Source: Burkholderiaceae bacterium (GTDB lineage: Bacteria > Pseudomonadota > Gammaproteobacteria > Burkholderiales > Burkholderiaceae_C). From it: 7,024 nucleotides of DNA. Below the pieces are notes generated by a model. That model saw only the letters and a program-made list of their open reading frames with translations, ran no database searches and had not been told where the DNA came from. The position numbers and the translations under genes were made by a program. Location: the NCBI GenBank assembly GCA_023262645.1, contig JALRAA010000074.1, positions 1 to 7,024 on the forward strand, written 5' to 3'. Shown piece after piece: positions 1 through 6,797 of the stretch. The stretch's first letter is position 1. Every line of letters starts with the position of its first letter.

Positions 1-642
1 AATGGTGCAGGAAAAACCACACTGATTCGCGCCATCACTGGGTTGCTGGCTCTGCACCATGGGCAGATCACGCAAGGCCGTGTCCATTTCGCAGGTTCAC
101 CAGTTCACCATTTGCCCGCACACAAACTGGTTCGCCTTGGAATGGGTCAGGTACCTGAAGGTCGTTTGGTTTTCAAACACCTGAGCGTAGAGGAAAACTT
201 GCGTGTAGGGGCAGCCATATTGCCGCGCCATGAGGTGTCATCCGGTTTAGAGCTGGTGTATGAATTATTTCCACGGCTTTTAGAGCGACGCCATCAACCT
301 GCCGGTTTGATGTCAGGCGGAGAGCAACAAATGTTGGCGTTGGGACGCGCCATGATCGGCAAACCCAAATTGCTATTGGTTGACGAACTTTCTTTGGGAT
401 TGGCACCGTTGATCGTGGCCGAGATTTACCAACAACTGCAAACCATATGCCAAACATTGGGTACCTCTGTGCTTGTGGTGGAGCAAAACGCCAAGTTGGC
501 GCTGAAATTTGCCCATGCAGCCTATTTGCTTCAGCGCGGACAAGTGGTGCTATCAGGTAGCGCAAATGAAGTGTCCGACAGCTCTGAAATGAAATCAGCC
601 TATTTGGGTGATGCCAAAGCGGATTCGGAGATCACTCGATGA
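1..642 (+). CDS. livF: LivF-type ABC transporter ATP-binding protein, 5' end cut by the window edge
   Basis: Cytoplasmic ATPase subunit of a Liv/HAAT-type importer, which takes up branched-chain amino acids or related carboxylates and amides. The frame is open from base 1, where the Walker A loop is already under way (NGAGKTT), so about 30 N-terminal residues are missing and 213 are visible. Numbering from the first visible codon: Q-loop within GMGQVPEGR (Q50), which is typical of LivF; signature MSGGEQQ at 104-110; Walker B with D128 and catalytic E129; and VEQN near 160-163, where LivF proteins usually carry Gln in place of the switch His. The residue after the Walker B DE is Leu rather than the usual Pro. 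The stop overlaps the next start in an ATGA, so the two ATPases are probably translationally coupled. The permeases and binding protein should lie upstream, outside the window. A UrtE-like urea transporter ATPase is a less likely alternative. Confidence 0.93.
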   Translation, partial: NGAGKTTLIRAITGLLALHHGQITQGRVHFAGSPVHHLPAHKLVRLGMGQVPEGRLVFKHLSVEENLRVGAAILPRHEVSSGLELVYELFPRLLERRHQPAGLMSGGEQQMLALGRAMIGKPKLLLVDELSLGLAPLIVAEIYQQLQTICQTLGTSVLVVEQNAKLALKFAHAAYLLQRGQVVLSGSANEVSDSSEMKSAYLGDAKADSEITR

Positions 643-1409
643 GTGATGCATTGCTGTCGATTTCCAATTTGGTCATGCGCTTTGGAGGTATTCATGCCCT
701 CAATAGCGTTTCGTTCGACCTGAAACAAGGTGAGATCACCTCACTGATCGGCCCCAATGGGGCAGGCAAAACAACCTTGTTCAATTGCGTCACCGGCATG
801 TACATGCCCACATCAGGAGCTGTGACATTCAAAGGCAAAGACATCACGGGCATGGCGGCCTACGATATTGCACGGCAAGGCATTGCGCGTACCTTTCAGA
901 ATTTGGCCTTGTTTGGCGGACTGACGGTTTTAGAAAATTTAATGACTGGCGCTTATTTGCAAGGCTCAAGTGGTTTGCTTCAAGGCATTTTCAATTCGCG
1001 AAAAGCCAGACAAGAGAACAGCAAGGCAACCCATGCGGCTTTGGAAATTTTGTCTTTCTTAGGGATGGAAGATACCCAAAACCTTCTACCGTCTGAGTTG
1101 TCGTATGGCATGCAAAAGCAAGTGGAATTTGGTCGTGCTCTGATGCAAAAGTCCGAATTGATTTTGTTAGATGAGCCCATGGCTGGTATGAGCAGCAAAG
1201 AAAAATCCCACATGTCTGAATTGATTCAACGCGTGCGACACAGCATGAACATCACATTTTTGGTTGTTGAACACGACATACCCGTGGTGATGGATATTTC
1301 AGACAAGATTGTTGTGCTTGATTTCGGTCAAAAAATTTCCGAAGGTCAACCCTCGCAGGTTCAAAACGATCCTGCGGTTATTGCTGCCTACCTTGGCAGC
1401 TCCCACTGA
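639..1409 (+). CDS. livG: LivG-type ABC transporter ATP-binding protein
   Basis: Second ATPase of the same importer, expected to pair with the LivF-type subunit beneath the two permeases. At 256 residues it is full length for LivG. Visible motifs are Walker A GPNGAGKTT at 38-46 (K44), Q-loop Q87 in ARTFQN, the LivG-style degenerate signature LSYGMQKQVE at 154-163, Walker B ILLDEP at 175-180 (D178, E179) and the switch His H212 in VEHD. The C-terminus, with a VVLDFG segment and NDPAVIAAYLG, is typical of LivG. The start is the ATG in the ATGA overlap with the preceding gene, with GGAG at 627-630 as ribosome binding site 8 bases upstream. The order F then G is the reverse of the classical livKHMGF order. 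The family assignment is firm, but the transported substrate is unknown. The downstream catabolic genes suggest an organic acid or aromatic/alicyclic compound rather than simple leucine uptake. Confidence 0.95.
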   Translation: MSDALLSISNLVMRFGGIHALNSVSFDLKQGEITSLIGPNGAGKTTLFNCVTGMYMPTSGAVTFKGKDITGMAAYDIARQGIARTFQNLALFGGLTVLENLMTGAYLQGSSGLLQGIFNSRKARQENSKATHAALEILSFLGMEDTQNLLPSELSYGMQKQVEFGRALMQKSELILLDEPMAGMSSKEKSHMSELIQRVRHSMNITFLVVEHDIPVVMDISDKIVVLDFGQKISEGQPSQVQNDPAVIAAYLGSSH

Positions 1410-1426
1410 TTCGAACACTGTTACAC

Positions 1427-1434
1427 AAAGGAAG
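1427..1434 (+). promoter_or_regulatory. Ribosome binding site that sets the thiolase start
   Basis: AAAGGAAG lies just upstream of the ATG at 1438. The open frame runs back into livG as far as 1309, but only the ATG at 1438 has this site and begins a normal thiolase N-terminus (MREAVIVSTART). The longer start is therefore rejected. Confidence 0.8.
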
Positions 1435-1437
1435 ACC

Positions 1438-2622
1438 ATGAGAGAAGCTGTCATTGTTTCAACCGCCAGAACCGGTATTGGACGCGCATTCAAGGGTTCG
1501 TTGAACCACACCAAATCACCCAGCATGCTGGGTCATGTGATTGCCCGTGCAGTCGAACGAGCCAGCGTAGAAGGCGCTGAAGTTGAAGATGTGGCCATGG
1601 GCACCGTGTTGACCTCTGGCACCGCAAGCATGAACTTGGCTCGCAATGCCGCTTTGGCAGCCGGTTTGCCTGTGACGGCTTCGGGTCAAACCATGGACCG
1701 GCAATGCGCGTCCGGATTGATGGCGATTGCAACCGCTGCCAAACAAGTGATGGTGGATGGAATGAATGTGGTGGTGGCTGGCGGTCATGAAAACATCACT
1801 GCCGAACAAAAAGCATATTTTGAAAGTGCGATGGCTGGCAAGGACACTGCCCTCGAAAAGCGTGTTCCTCATGTTTACATGCCCATGTTGCAAACCGCTG
1901 AATTTGTGGCTCGCAAATACAAAATCAGTCGCGAAGACCAAGACCTGTATGCCTTGCAATCCCAACTAAGAACGGCAAAAGCCCAACAAGCTGGTTATTT
2001 TGACCAAGAGATAGTCCATTTCACAACCCAAATGGCTGTCGCTGACAAAGCCACGGGTGCTATCAGTTACAAGGAAGTGGTGCTTAGCAAAGATGAAAGT
2101 AACCGCCCTGACACAGTGCTAGAGGGATTGACATCACTCAAGCCTGTGATTGAAGGCGGTGTTATCACAGCGGGTAATGCCAGCCAGCTTTCCGACGGTG
2201 CCAGTGCCTGTGTTGTGATGGAAGCGAGCTTGGCCCAAAAACGCGGCATGCAAGCGCTGGGCATTTATAGAGGCATGACTGTTGCTGGATGCGCACCCGA
2301 AGAAATGGGTATTGGACCCATTTACGCTGTTCCCAAATTGTTAAAGCAACACGGTTTGAAAATCAGCGACATAGGACTGTGGGAACTCAATGAAGCCTTC
2401 GCTTGCCAAGCTTTGTACTGTCGTGATCAATTGGGTATTGATCCGGAAATTTACAACGTCAATGGTGGCAGTATTTCAGTAGGACACCCCTACGGCATGA
2501 CGGGTTCCAGATTGGTGGGGCATGCGTTGATTGAGGGCAAGCGACGTGGCGTCAAATATGTCGTGGTCACCATGTGCGTGGGTGGTGGTATGGGTGCCGC
2601 AGGTCTATTTGAAGTGGCCTGA
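1438..2622 (+). CDS. Thiolase (acetyl-CoA C-acyltransferase family)
   Basis: Thiolase of 394 residues, the usual length for the biosynthetic/degradative family. Such enzymes either cleave a 3-ketoacyl-CoA with CoA, releasing acetyl-CoA, or run the reverse condensation. All catalytic elements are present: nucleophile C90 in MDRQCASG, the NEAFA motif at 318-322, H350 in GHPYGMTGSR, and acid/base C380 in MCVGGGMGAAG. The loop NVNGGSISVGHPYGMTG differs from the common GHPxGASGAR form, so this is probably not a classical PhaA or FadA protein, and acyl-chain specificity cannot be read by eye. It starts 28 bases after livG and ends 28 bases before the cyclase gene, with good ribosome binding sites at both junctions, which supports a single operon. 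The context suggests a degradative role, cleaving a beta-ketoacyl-CoA made from the imported compound; this role is inference. A cytoplasmic homotetramer is the family norm. Confidence 0.93.
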   Translation: MREAVIVSTARTGIGRAFKGSLNHTKSPSMLGHVIARAVERASVEGAEVEDVAMGTVLTSGTASMNLARNAALAAGLPVTASGQTMDRQCASGLMAIATAAKQVMVDGMNVVVAGGHENITAEQKAYFESAMAGKDTALEKRVPHVYMPMLQTAEFVARKYKISREDQDLYALQSQLRTAKAQQAGYFDQEIVHFTTQMAVADKATGAISYKEVVLSKDESNRPDTVLEGLTSLKPVIEGGVITAGNASQLSDGASACVVMEASLAQKRGMQALGIYRGMTVAGCAPEEMGIGPIYAVPKLLKQHGLKISDIGLWELNEAFACQALYCRDQLGIDPEIYNVNGGSISVGHPYGMTGSRLVGHALIEGKRRGVKYVVVTMCVGGGMGAAGLFEVA

Positions 2623-2636
2623 GACAAACAGGGTTC

Positions 2637-2643
2637 AAAGGAG
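2637..2643 (+). promoter_or_regulatory. Ribosome binding site that sets the cyclase-family start
   Basis: AAAGGAG sits 7 bases before the ATG at 2651. The open frame extends back to 2531 inside the thiolase gene, but the extra 40 residues there are an out-of-frame reading of the thiolase. The start at 2651 gives a normal cyclase-family N-terminus (MPRKFVDIS). Confidence 0.8.
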
Positions 2644-2650
2644 AAATCAC

Positions 2651-3466
2651 ATGCCACGCAAATTTGTAGATATATCTATCTTCCTCGAGAACGATGTCAT
2701 CAGTGACCCTCCCGCATATGCACCACAAATTGAGTACCTGACACACCAAAACACCGTTGGTCAAATCGAACCCTTTTTTCCGGGGTTGAAAAAGGAAGAT
2801 TTACCTGACGGTGAAGGATGTGCTGTTGAATTTGTCAAGCTGTGCACACACAACGGCACCCATCTGGATGCCCCTTACCACTACCACTCCACCATGGACA
2901 AAGCCTCTGGTGAAAGCAAACCTGCGATCACCATCGACGAAGTACCCCTAGAGTGGTGTTTTCAACCGGGCGTGAAGTTAGATTTTCGCCACCTACCCAA
3001 CGGCCACGTGGTAACAGCCATCGAAGTCGAAGAAGAATTAAAGCGCATTGGACACCACTTATCGCCACTAGAAATTGTGGTGGTCAACACGGCTGCAGGT
3101 AAACGCTATGGCCACCCAGACTATGTCGCCACCGGTTGCGGCATGGGATATGAGGCCACCATGTATTTGTTAGAACGAGGCGTTCGACTCACCGGCACTG
3201 ATGCTTGGAGTTGGGATGCGCCGTTTGTTCATACCGCTCAAAAATACGCGGCCACAGGCAATGCTGCATTGATATGGGAAGGCCACAAAGCAGGACGCGA
3301 TATTGGTTATTGCCATCTTGAGAAACTGCACAATTTGGAAGCCTTGCCTGCGACAGGTTTTTATATCAGCTGCTTTCCACACAAAATACGTGGTGCTTCT
3401 GCAGGGTGGACCCGTGCGGTGGCGATATTTGATGATGCGCTTTCAACGAATAAACCCTTGCGCTGA
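2651..3466 (+). CDS. Cyclase-family metal-dependent hydrolase (PF04199 type)
   Basis: Protein of 271 residues carrying the family hallmark HxGTHxD with a following PxH, seen as THNGTHLDAPYHYH at 66-79 (H67, H71, D73, H77, H79). The family includes bacterial kynurenine formamidase (KynB) and isatin hydrolase, which use a divalent metal, often Zn or Mn, to hydrolyse amide or lactam bonds. H212 and E224 lie 12 residues apart, the spacing I recall for the later active-site His/Glu pair in KynB, so the metal site looks complete. The GTDAWSWDAPF segment at 182-192 and the His-rich C-terminal part (residues 212-244) mark a subgroup distinct from KynB. There is no signal peptide, so it is cytoplasmic. 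As the last gene of the livF-livG-thiolase-cyclase operon it probably opens a ring or hydrolyses an amide or lactone in the same pathway. KynB itself is unlikely because no other kynurenine-pathway gene is visible. No convincing terminator follows. Confidence 0.88.
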   Translation: MPRKFVDISIFLENDVISDPPAYAPQIEYLTHQNTVGQIEPFFPGLKKEDLPDGEGCAVEFVKLCTHNGTHLDAPYHYHSTMDKASGESKPAITIDEVPLEWCFQPGVKLDFRHLPNGHVVTAIEVEEELKRIGHHLSPLEIVVVNTAAGKRYGHPDYVATGCGMGYEATMYLLERGVRLTGTDAWSWDAPFVHTAQKYAATGNAALIWEGHKAGRDIGYCHLEKLHNLEALPATGFYISCFPHKIRGASAGWTRAVAIFDDALSTNKPLR

Positions 3467-3497
3467 ATCCTCTGCTGACAATCTTCATTGAAAAACG

Positions 3498-3950
3498 TCA
3501 AGGCACCTTGGTCGCTTGCCAAGAGACCAACTTCCACTGTTCATCGTGTTTATGCCAGATGCTGTGATAGCGCAGTATCAAATTGAGTGGCTTTTGCCCA
3601 ATCTTCACATCGTATTTACCTAACCCAGTCAGTATGGCAACGCAGCCAAAAACCCGCACGGAATCGTTCGCGTGCTCGATCAACTCATAAACGGTATTGC
3701 CGTTGCGCATCGAATCTATGTAAGAGCTTTTGCTGTCCACCACACCACTGTTGCGCACATATACCAATTGCTCATCTAACAATTGCGCCATGGTGTCCAA
3801 ATTGTTTTGCATTTGAGCCGACAGCCTAGTTTTCTCTGCTTGCAACACCTCTTTGGCGTCTGACGTTTCGCATGGATCGGCCAATGCACCCTGCGTTGTC
3901 ACCAAGAAAAGAACCGCCATCTTCAAAAGTTGTCTTGAAAATCTGTTCAT
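3498..3950 (-). CDS. Secreted NTF2/SnoaL-like (DUF4440-type) protein
   Basis: Small cone-fold protein of 150 residues with a Sec signal peptide: a basic start (MNRFSRQLLK), a hydrophobic core and a likely cut after GALA at residue 24. The mature part matches the nuclear transport factor 2 / DUF4440 pattern. It has a helix with LLDEQLVYVRNSG near 57-69, then VDSKSSYIDSMRNG near 71-84, VRVFGCVAILTG near 98-109, and a terminal WKLVSWQATKVP. C27 and C103 could form a disulphide in the periplasm. Members of this fold range from enzymes to ligand-binding proteins, so no reaction can be assigned. Two in-frame ATGs are possible, at 3956 and 3950. AAGGAG directly touches the first, leaving no spacer, but lies 6 bases from the second, so 3950 was chosen. 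The gene is divergent from the phosphatase gene and convergent with the cyclase operon. Confidence 0.85.
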   Translation of the reverse strand: MNRFSRQLLKMAVLFLVTTQGALADPCETSDAKEVLQAEKTRLSAQMQNNLDTMAQLLDEQLVYVRNSGVVDSKSSYIDSMRNGNTVYELIEHANDSVRVFGCVAILTGLGKYDVKIGQKPLNLILRYHSIWHKHDEQWKLVSWQATKVP

Positions 3951-3956
3951 CTTCAT

Positions 3957-3962
3957 CTCCTT
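3957..3962 (-). promoter_or_regulatory. Ribosome binding site of the NTF2-like gene
   Basis: On the minus strand AAGGAG is followed immediately by ATGAAGATG. Spacing to the first ATG is zero and to the second is 6 bases. This favours initiation at 3950 rather than 3956, although a two-residue difference would not change the signal peptide in any important way. Confidence 0.7.
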
Positions 3963-3991
3963 GGTACCAACGGATTGATTCTTTGAAAATA

Positions 3992-4026
3992 CAAAAACAA
4001 TAGTGTTATGAATTTGTCAATAGCAA
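3992..4026 (-). promoter_or_regulatory. Possible promoter of the NTF2-like gene
   Basis: Reading the minus strand, a perfect TTGACA (-35 type) occupies 4020-4015, but the position 17 bases on has only TTTTTG as -10. An alternative pair is TTGCTA (4026-4021), an 18-base spacer and TATTGT (4002-3997). Either would place transcription shortly upstream of the gene. The two readings compete, so confidence is low. Confidence 0.3.
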
Positions 4027-4033
4027 TCACCCA

Positions 4034-4062
4034 TTGACGCATATGCCAAGTAACCATAAAAC
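4034..4062 (+). promoter_or_regulatory. Possible sigma70-type promoter of the sensor phosphatase gene
   Basis: TTGACG at 4034-4039 differs from the -35 consensus at one base. A 17-base spacer leads to TAAAAC at 4057-4062, a four-of-six match to the -10 consensus. Transcription would start near 4069, leaving a leader of about 25 bases before the ATG at 4095. No strong Shine-Dalgarno is seen in that leader, so translation may be weak. Confidence 0.4.
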
Positions 4063-4094
4063 CTGTATGGAAATGCCCCCATGAAGTCCCCACC

Positions 4095-6281
4095 ATGAAC
4101 AACAACAAATATTTTCTTGGCCTGCTTTTTCTGATGACCCTGTCATTTTCAGCCTTGGCTCAAAATGCATTCGAGGTGACTGAGAAGACAGGCATTGAAT
4201 TCAGTGACAAACACGTGTTGGTGCTAGAGGACAAGACCAACCAACTCAGCGCAGAGCAAGCTCTCAGCCAGTTAGATCGATTTGTTCCCTCAGCACAGGT
4301 CAGCCCGTTCAAGCCCAGCGTCACCTATTGGATTTACCAAAAACTGGTGAATCGATTGAACTCAGACAGGGTATTTCGCATTGAACCCACGGGCTGGAAA
4401 AACCTGACTGCACACATTATTTATGCCAACGGAAAGATCGTCACCTTGAAGCCTGTTGGTTTTGTAGGAACTCACAATCCATATCTCACACGCAGTCCAC
4501 AGGACACATCTCTAAACCAGTTCGCCAGTCAATTTCCTGTCTTCACGGTACCCAAAGATCAGGAAGTGGCTGTGCTGACTCGGGTGAATTTTCAACCGAT
4601 ATTTCCGGCTAAAACTTTTTCCATCAGTTTCACAGACAACCAATCGTTTGCAGAATTCCGCAGATTCAGCTTGTATATGGAAGGCCTGTTGCTAGGTATA
4701 TTGTTTGCGCTAACCATATTTGCATTATTTAATGCCATACAAAGCCAAGACAAAGTGGCTTTTTACTATGCGTTATGGATATCGATTGCGTTTTTTTCGG
4801 TCTCTTCGCTGAGCATCATTGATGGTCACAGGCTGTTCGAATTTTTTTTCAACATCGAAGATATTCATCTCGATACCGCAGAAAACCTCGCATACATCAT
4901 TTCAATTGGACTGGCCTTCAGTCAATCGATCAGCTATGTGCTTTTTGCCAGACAATACCTCGGCATCAAAAAATATTTTCCTAAGGTCCAAGCTGTTTCT
5001 AATTTGTGGATTGCGTTTGCTCTTTTTTATGGCGTCCTGACTTTGGTAGGTGCTTTTTACCCGGCAGACACCCCTTTTTCGGCCAATGGATTTTCCAGAA
5101 CCTACAGTGTGAGTGTGGGCCTCATGCTCTTGATGCTGTTTGTATGCAGTTACCTCCGATACAAAGCAGGGTTTGGTTTTGCCATCTTCTTCACTTACGC
5201 AGTCGTTCCTTATTTGATTTTTCGTGTGGGTTTTCTGTTCGGTATCATTGGTTTGCCCTCGCCTTTTGCATACTTACCCGATCAAGCGTTGGGCTATTTC
5301 TTGAAAAATCCATGGACCAACCAAGCATTTGGCGTCTGCTTGGAAGCCTTGATCATGGCTTTGGCCGTGATCAGCCGTGCTCGCTGGTTGCAATCGGAAT
5401 TGACGGCGACTGCACGTCGACAAACCGAACTCATTGAGCAGCAAAACACCCTCTTGGAAGCCAAAGTACACGAGCGAACCCAAGAGTTGTCTGCCAAACA
5501 CGAATTGGTGGTGAGTTCAGTGAATTACGCCAGCCGACTGCAACGCGGCCAACTTCCTCGTGCCATACGAACCGACGGAAGATTTGAATCTTTCGCAACG
5601 GTATGGGAACCTCGCGACACCATTGGAGGTGACCTCTACTGGATATCGTCATCGCAGCATGAAGGCCCTTTCGTTCTGTCTGTTGCCGACTGCACAGGCC
5701 ATGGAGTACCTGGCGCCATGTTGTCTCTTTTGGTCAGCAATTCTTTAGAACGTATCTATGCGAATGACACTTTGGAAGATCCTGCATCCGCATTGAAATC
5801 ACTGGACCATTTTGTGCGAACCGGCTTGAACCAAGACCGTGCGGATACAGAAAGCGATGACGGTTGTGATGCGGCCATATTGAAAATCGACAGAAGATTA
5901 CAACGTATTGAATTTGCAGGTGCAAAGATAGATTTATTTCAAATAGATTCAACAGGCCAATTCCACCGCCATGCGGCCAAACGAATCAGTCTTGGCTACA
6001 AAGATACTTTCAACCCCGCTGAGGGCCCGCAAACCAAAGTCATTCCATATCAGAAAGGCGATGTGTTTGCCCTGGTGACAGACGGTCTGACCGACCAAAT
6101 TGGTGGCAAACCGGATGGCTCGCCCAATTCTTTCGGTTACCGAAGATTGGCGCAAGTATTGACCACACACAGAAGTGGCTCTGCTCAAAAAATTATGAAT
6201 GAACTGATGAACAGTTTCACAAGTTGGCAAGGTACCTATGCCCGTCGTGACGATGTGACGGCTTTGGTGTTTAAGCTGTAG
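4095..6281 (+). CDS. 7TMR-DISM sensor with cytoplasmic SpoIIE/PP2C phosphatase domain
   Basis: Membrane receptor phosphatase of 728 residues. A signal peptide (cut near ALAQ, residues 20-23) precedes a periplasmic domain at about 25-185 that resembles the 7TMR-DISM extracellular sensor fold. Seven hydrophobic helices follow, near 193-214, 222-243, 262-284, 302-323, 337-354, 360-385 and 408-427. A charged, heptad-like coiled coil spans about 428-475, and the SpoIIE-type PP2C domain about 485-728. Phosphatase metal-site motifs are intact: GGDLY (D513), ADCTGHGVPG (D532), DGCDAA (D592), TDGLTDQ (D663) and the terminal RRDDVTAL (D719, D720). The family dephosphorylates Ser/Thr, usually on STAS-domain anti-sigma antagonists in partner-switching pathways. 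A periplasmic ligand presumably controls the phosphatase through the helices and coiled coil. No STAS protein, anti-sigma kinase or diguanylate cyclase is adjacent, so the target is unknown. The start codon has only a weak ribosome binding site, but the signal peptide fits this start well. Confidence 0.92.
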   Translation: MNNNKYFLGLLFLMTLSFSALAQNAFEVTEKTGIEFSDKHVLVLEDKTNQLSAEQALSQLDRFVPSAQVSPFKPSVTYWIYQKLVNRLNSDRVFRIEPTGWKNLTAHIIYANGKIVTLKPVGFVGTHNPYLTRSPQDTSLNQFASQFPVFTVPKDQEVAVLTRVNFQPIFPAKTFSISFTDNQSFAEFRRFSLYMEGLLLGILFALTIFALFNAIQSQDKVAFYYALWISIAFFSVSSLSIIDGHRLFEFFFNIEDIHLDTAENLAYIISIGLAFSQSISYVLFARQYLGIKKYFPKVQAVSNLWIAFALFYGVLTLVGAFYPADTPFSANGFSRTYSVSVGLMLLMLFVCSYLRYKAGFGFAIFFTYAVVPYLIFRVGFLFGIIGLPSPFAYLPDQALGYFLKNPWTNQAFGVCLEALIMALAVISRARWLQSELTATARRQTELIEQQNTLLEAKVHERTQELSAKHELVVSSVNYASRLQRGQLPRAIRTDGRFESFATVWEPRDTIGGDLYWISSSQHEGPFVLSVADCTGHGVPGAMLSLLVSNSLERIYANDTLEDPASALKSLDHFVRTGLNQDRADTESDDGCDAAILKIDRRLQRIEFAGAKIDLFQIDSTGQFHRHAAKRISLGYKDTFNPAEGPQTKVIPYQKGDVFALVTDGLTDQIGGKPDGSPNSFGYRRLAQVLTTHRSGSAQKIMNELMNSFTSWQGTYARRDDVTALVFKL

Positions 6282-6734
6282 TTAACGCCACACACCGCAG
6301 GACACATGAATAACTTCGTTATCGGCTTGAACACCGGTCTTGATGACCTTGGCTTTGTCAACCATGACTCCACCTTTTGTGGTCACCGTGATTTCAGATC
6401 CCTGAACGGTTTTAACCTTACCAGCTTTGACATCAGCTGCCATGACTTTGCCAGGCACCACGTGATAGGTGAGCACTGCGGTGAGTTTGGATTTGTCTTT
6501 GAGCAAAGCCTCTAAATCCGCTTTCGGAATTTTGGCGAACGCTTCATCGGTAGGAGCAAAAACAATAAAAGGTCCTTTGCCTTTGAGTGTGTCAATCAGG
6601 CCAGCTGCACTGTGGGCAGTTGCCAATGTTTTGAAGCTGCCTGCTTCTACAGCAGTATCCACAATATCTTTTGCTTGGGCAGAAATCGCAAAGCCAAGCG
6701 TCACCCATAAGATCGCAGTGATAGTTTTTTTCAC
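6282..6734 (-). CDS. Secreted fasciclin (FAS1) domain protein with an atypical C-terminus
   Basis: Single FAS1-domain protein of 150 residues with a Sec signal peptide (MKKTITAILW, cut after AQA at residue 21), exported to the periplasm or beyond. FAS1 landmarks are DIVDTA at the mature start, the H1 motif GPFIVFAPTDEAFAKIP at 54-70, LTYHVVPGKV at 88-97 and the H2 region ending in VIHV at 141-144. Such proteins are linked to adhesion or surface association, but no specific role can be given. FAS1 domains normally continue after VIHV with a strand of the form xDxVLLP; here it is replaced by SCGVWR and a stop. Neither other frame restores the usual strand, so a deletion or replacement of the 3' end is more likely than a simple frameshift. 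The stop codon directly abuts that of the convergent phosphatase gene. The start is GTG at 6734 with a weak GGA 6 bases upstream. The domain is probably still mostly folded, but stability is uncertain. Confidence 0.85.
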   Translation of the reverse strand: MKKTITAILWVTLGFAISAQAKDIVDTAVEAGSFKTLATAHSAAGLIDTLKGKGPFIVFAPTDEAFAKIPKADLEALLKDKSKLTAVLTYHVVPGKVMAADVKAGKVKTVQGSEITVTTKGGVMVDKAKVIKTGVQADNEVIHVSCGVWR

Positions 6735-6758
6735 AAATATTCCATCAGATTAAAAATA

Positions 6759-6787
6759 CAAATCGCCACTAAAAATTTAGCAGTCAA
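6759..6787 (-). promoter_or_regulatory. Weak candidate promoter of the fasciclin gene
   Basis: On the minus strand TTGACT (6787-6782) matches the -35 consensus at five of six bases. The 17-base spacer leads only to GATTTG (6764-6759), a poor -10. The surrounding DNA is AT-rich, so the real -10 may be elsewhere in this gap. Confidence 0.22.
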
Positions 6788-6797
6788 TAAATGTGCG

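Noticed and set aside
95..110. Tandem eight-base repeat GTTCACCA twice within livF
   Set aside because: It falls in coding sequence at a variable loop, keeps the frame context and has only two copies, so it is probably incidental.
173..565. 130-residue minus-strand open frame inside livF
   Set aside because: It is opposite conserved ABC ATPase motifs and has no domain signature of its own.
1309..1437. Thiolase starting inside livG at 1309
   Set aside because: The extra 43 residues are an out-of-frame reading of livG with no ribosome binding site. The ATG at 1438 has AAAGGAAG and begins a canonical thiolase N-terminus.
1516..1965. 149-residue minus-strand open frame inside the thiolase gene
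   Set aside because: It has no recognisable domain and lies wholly opposite a well-supported enzyme, so it is a chance frame.
3467..3497. Intrinsic terminator between the cyclase and NTF2-like genes
   Set aside because: The best hairpin, CAAT-CTTC-ATTG followed by a run of A, has only a four-pair AT-rich stem, too weak to call.
5006..5437. 143-residue plus-strand open frame inside the phosphatase gene
   Set aside because: It is a shifted reading of the membrane-helix region; its apparent Cys/Phe/Leu richness comes from the T-rich codons of the real frame.
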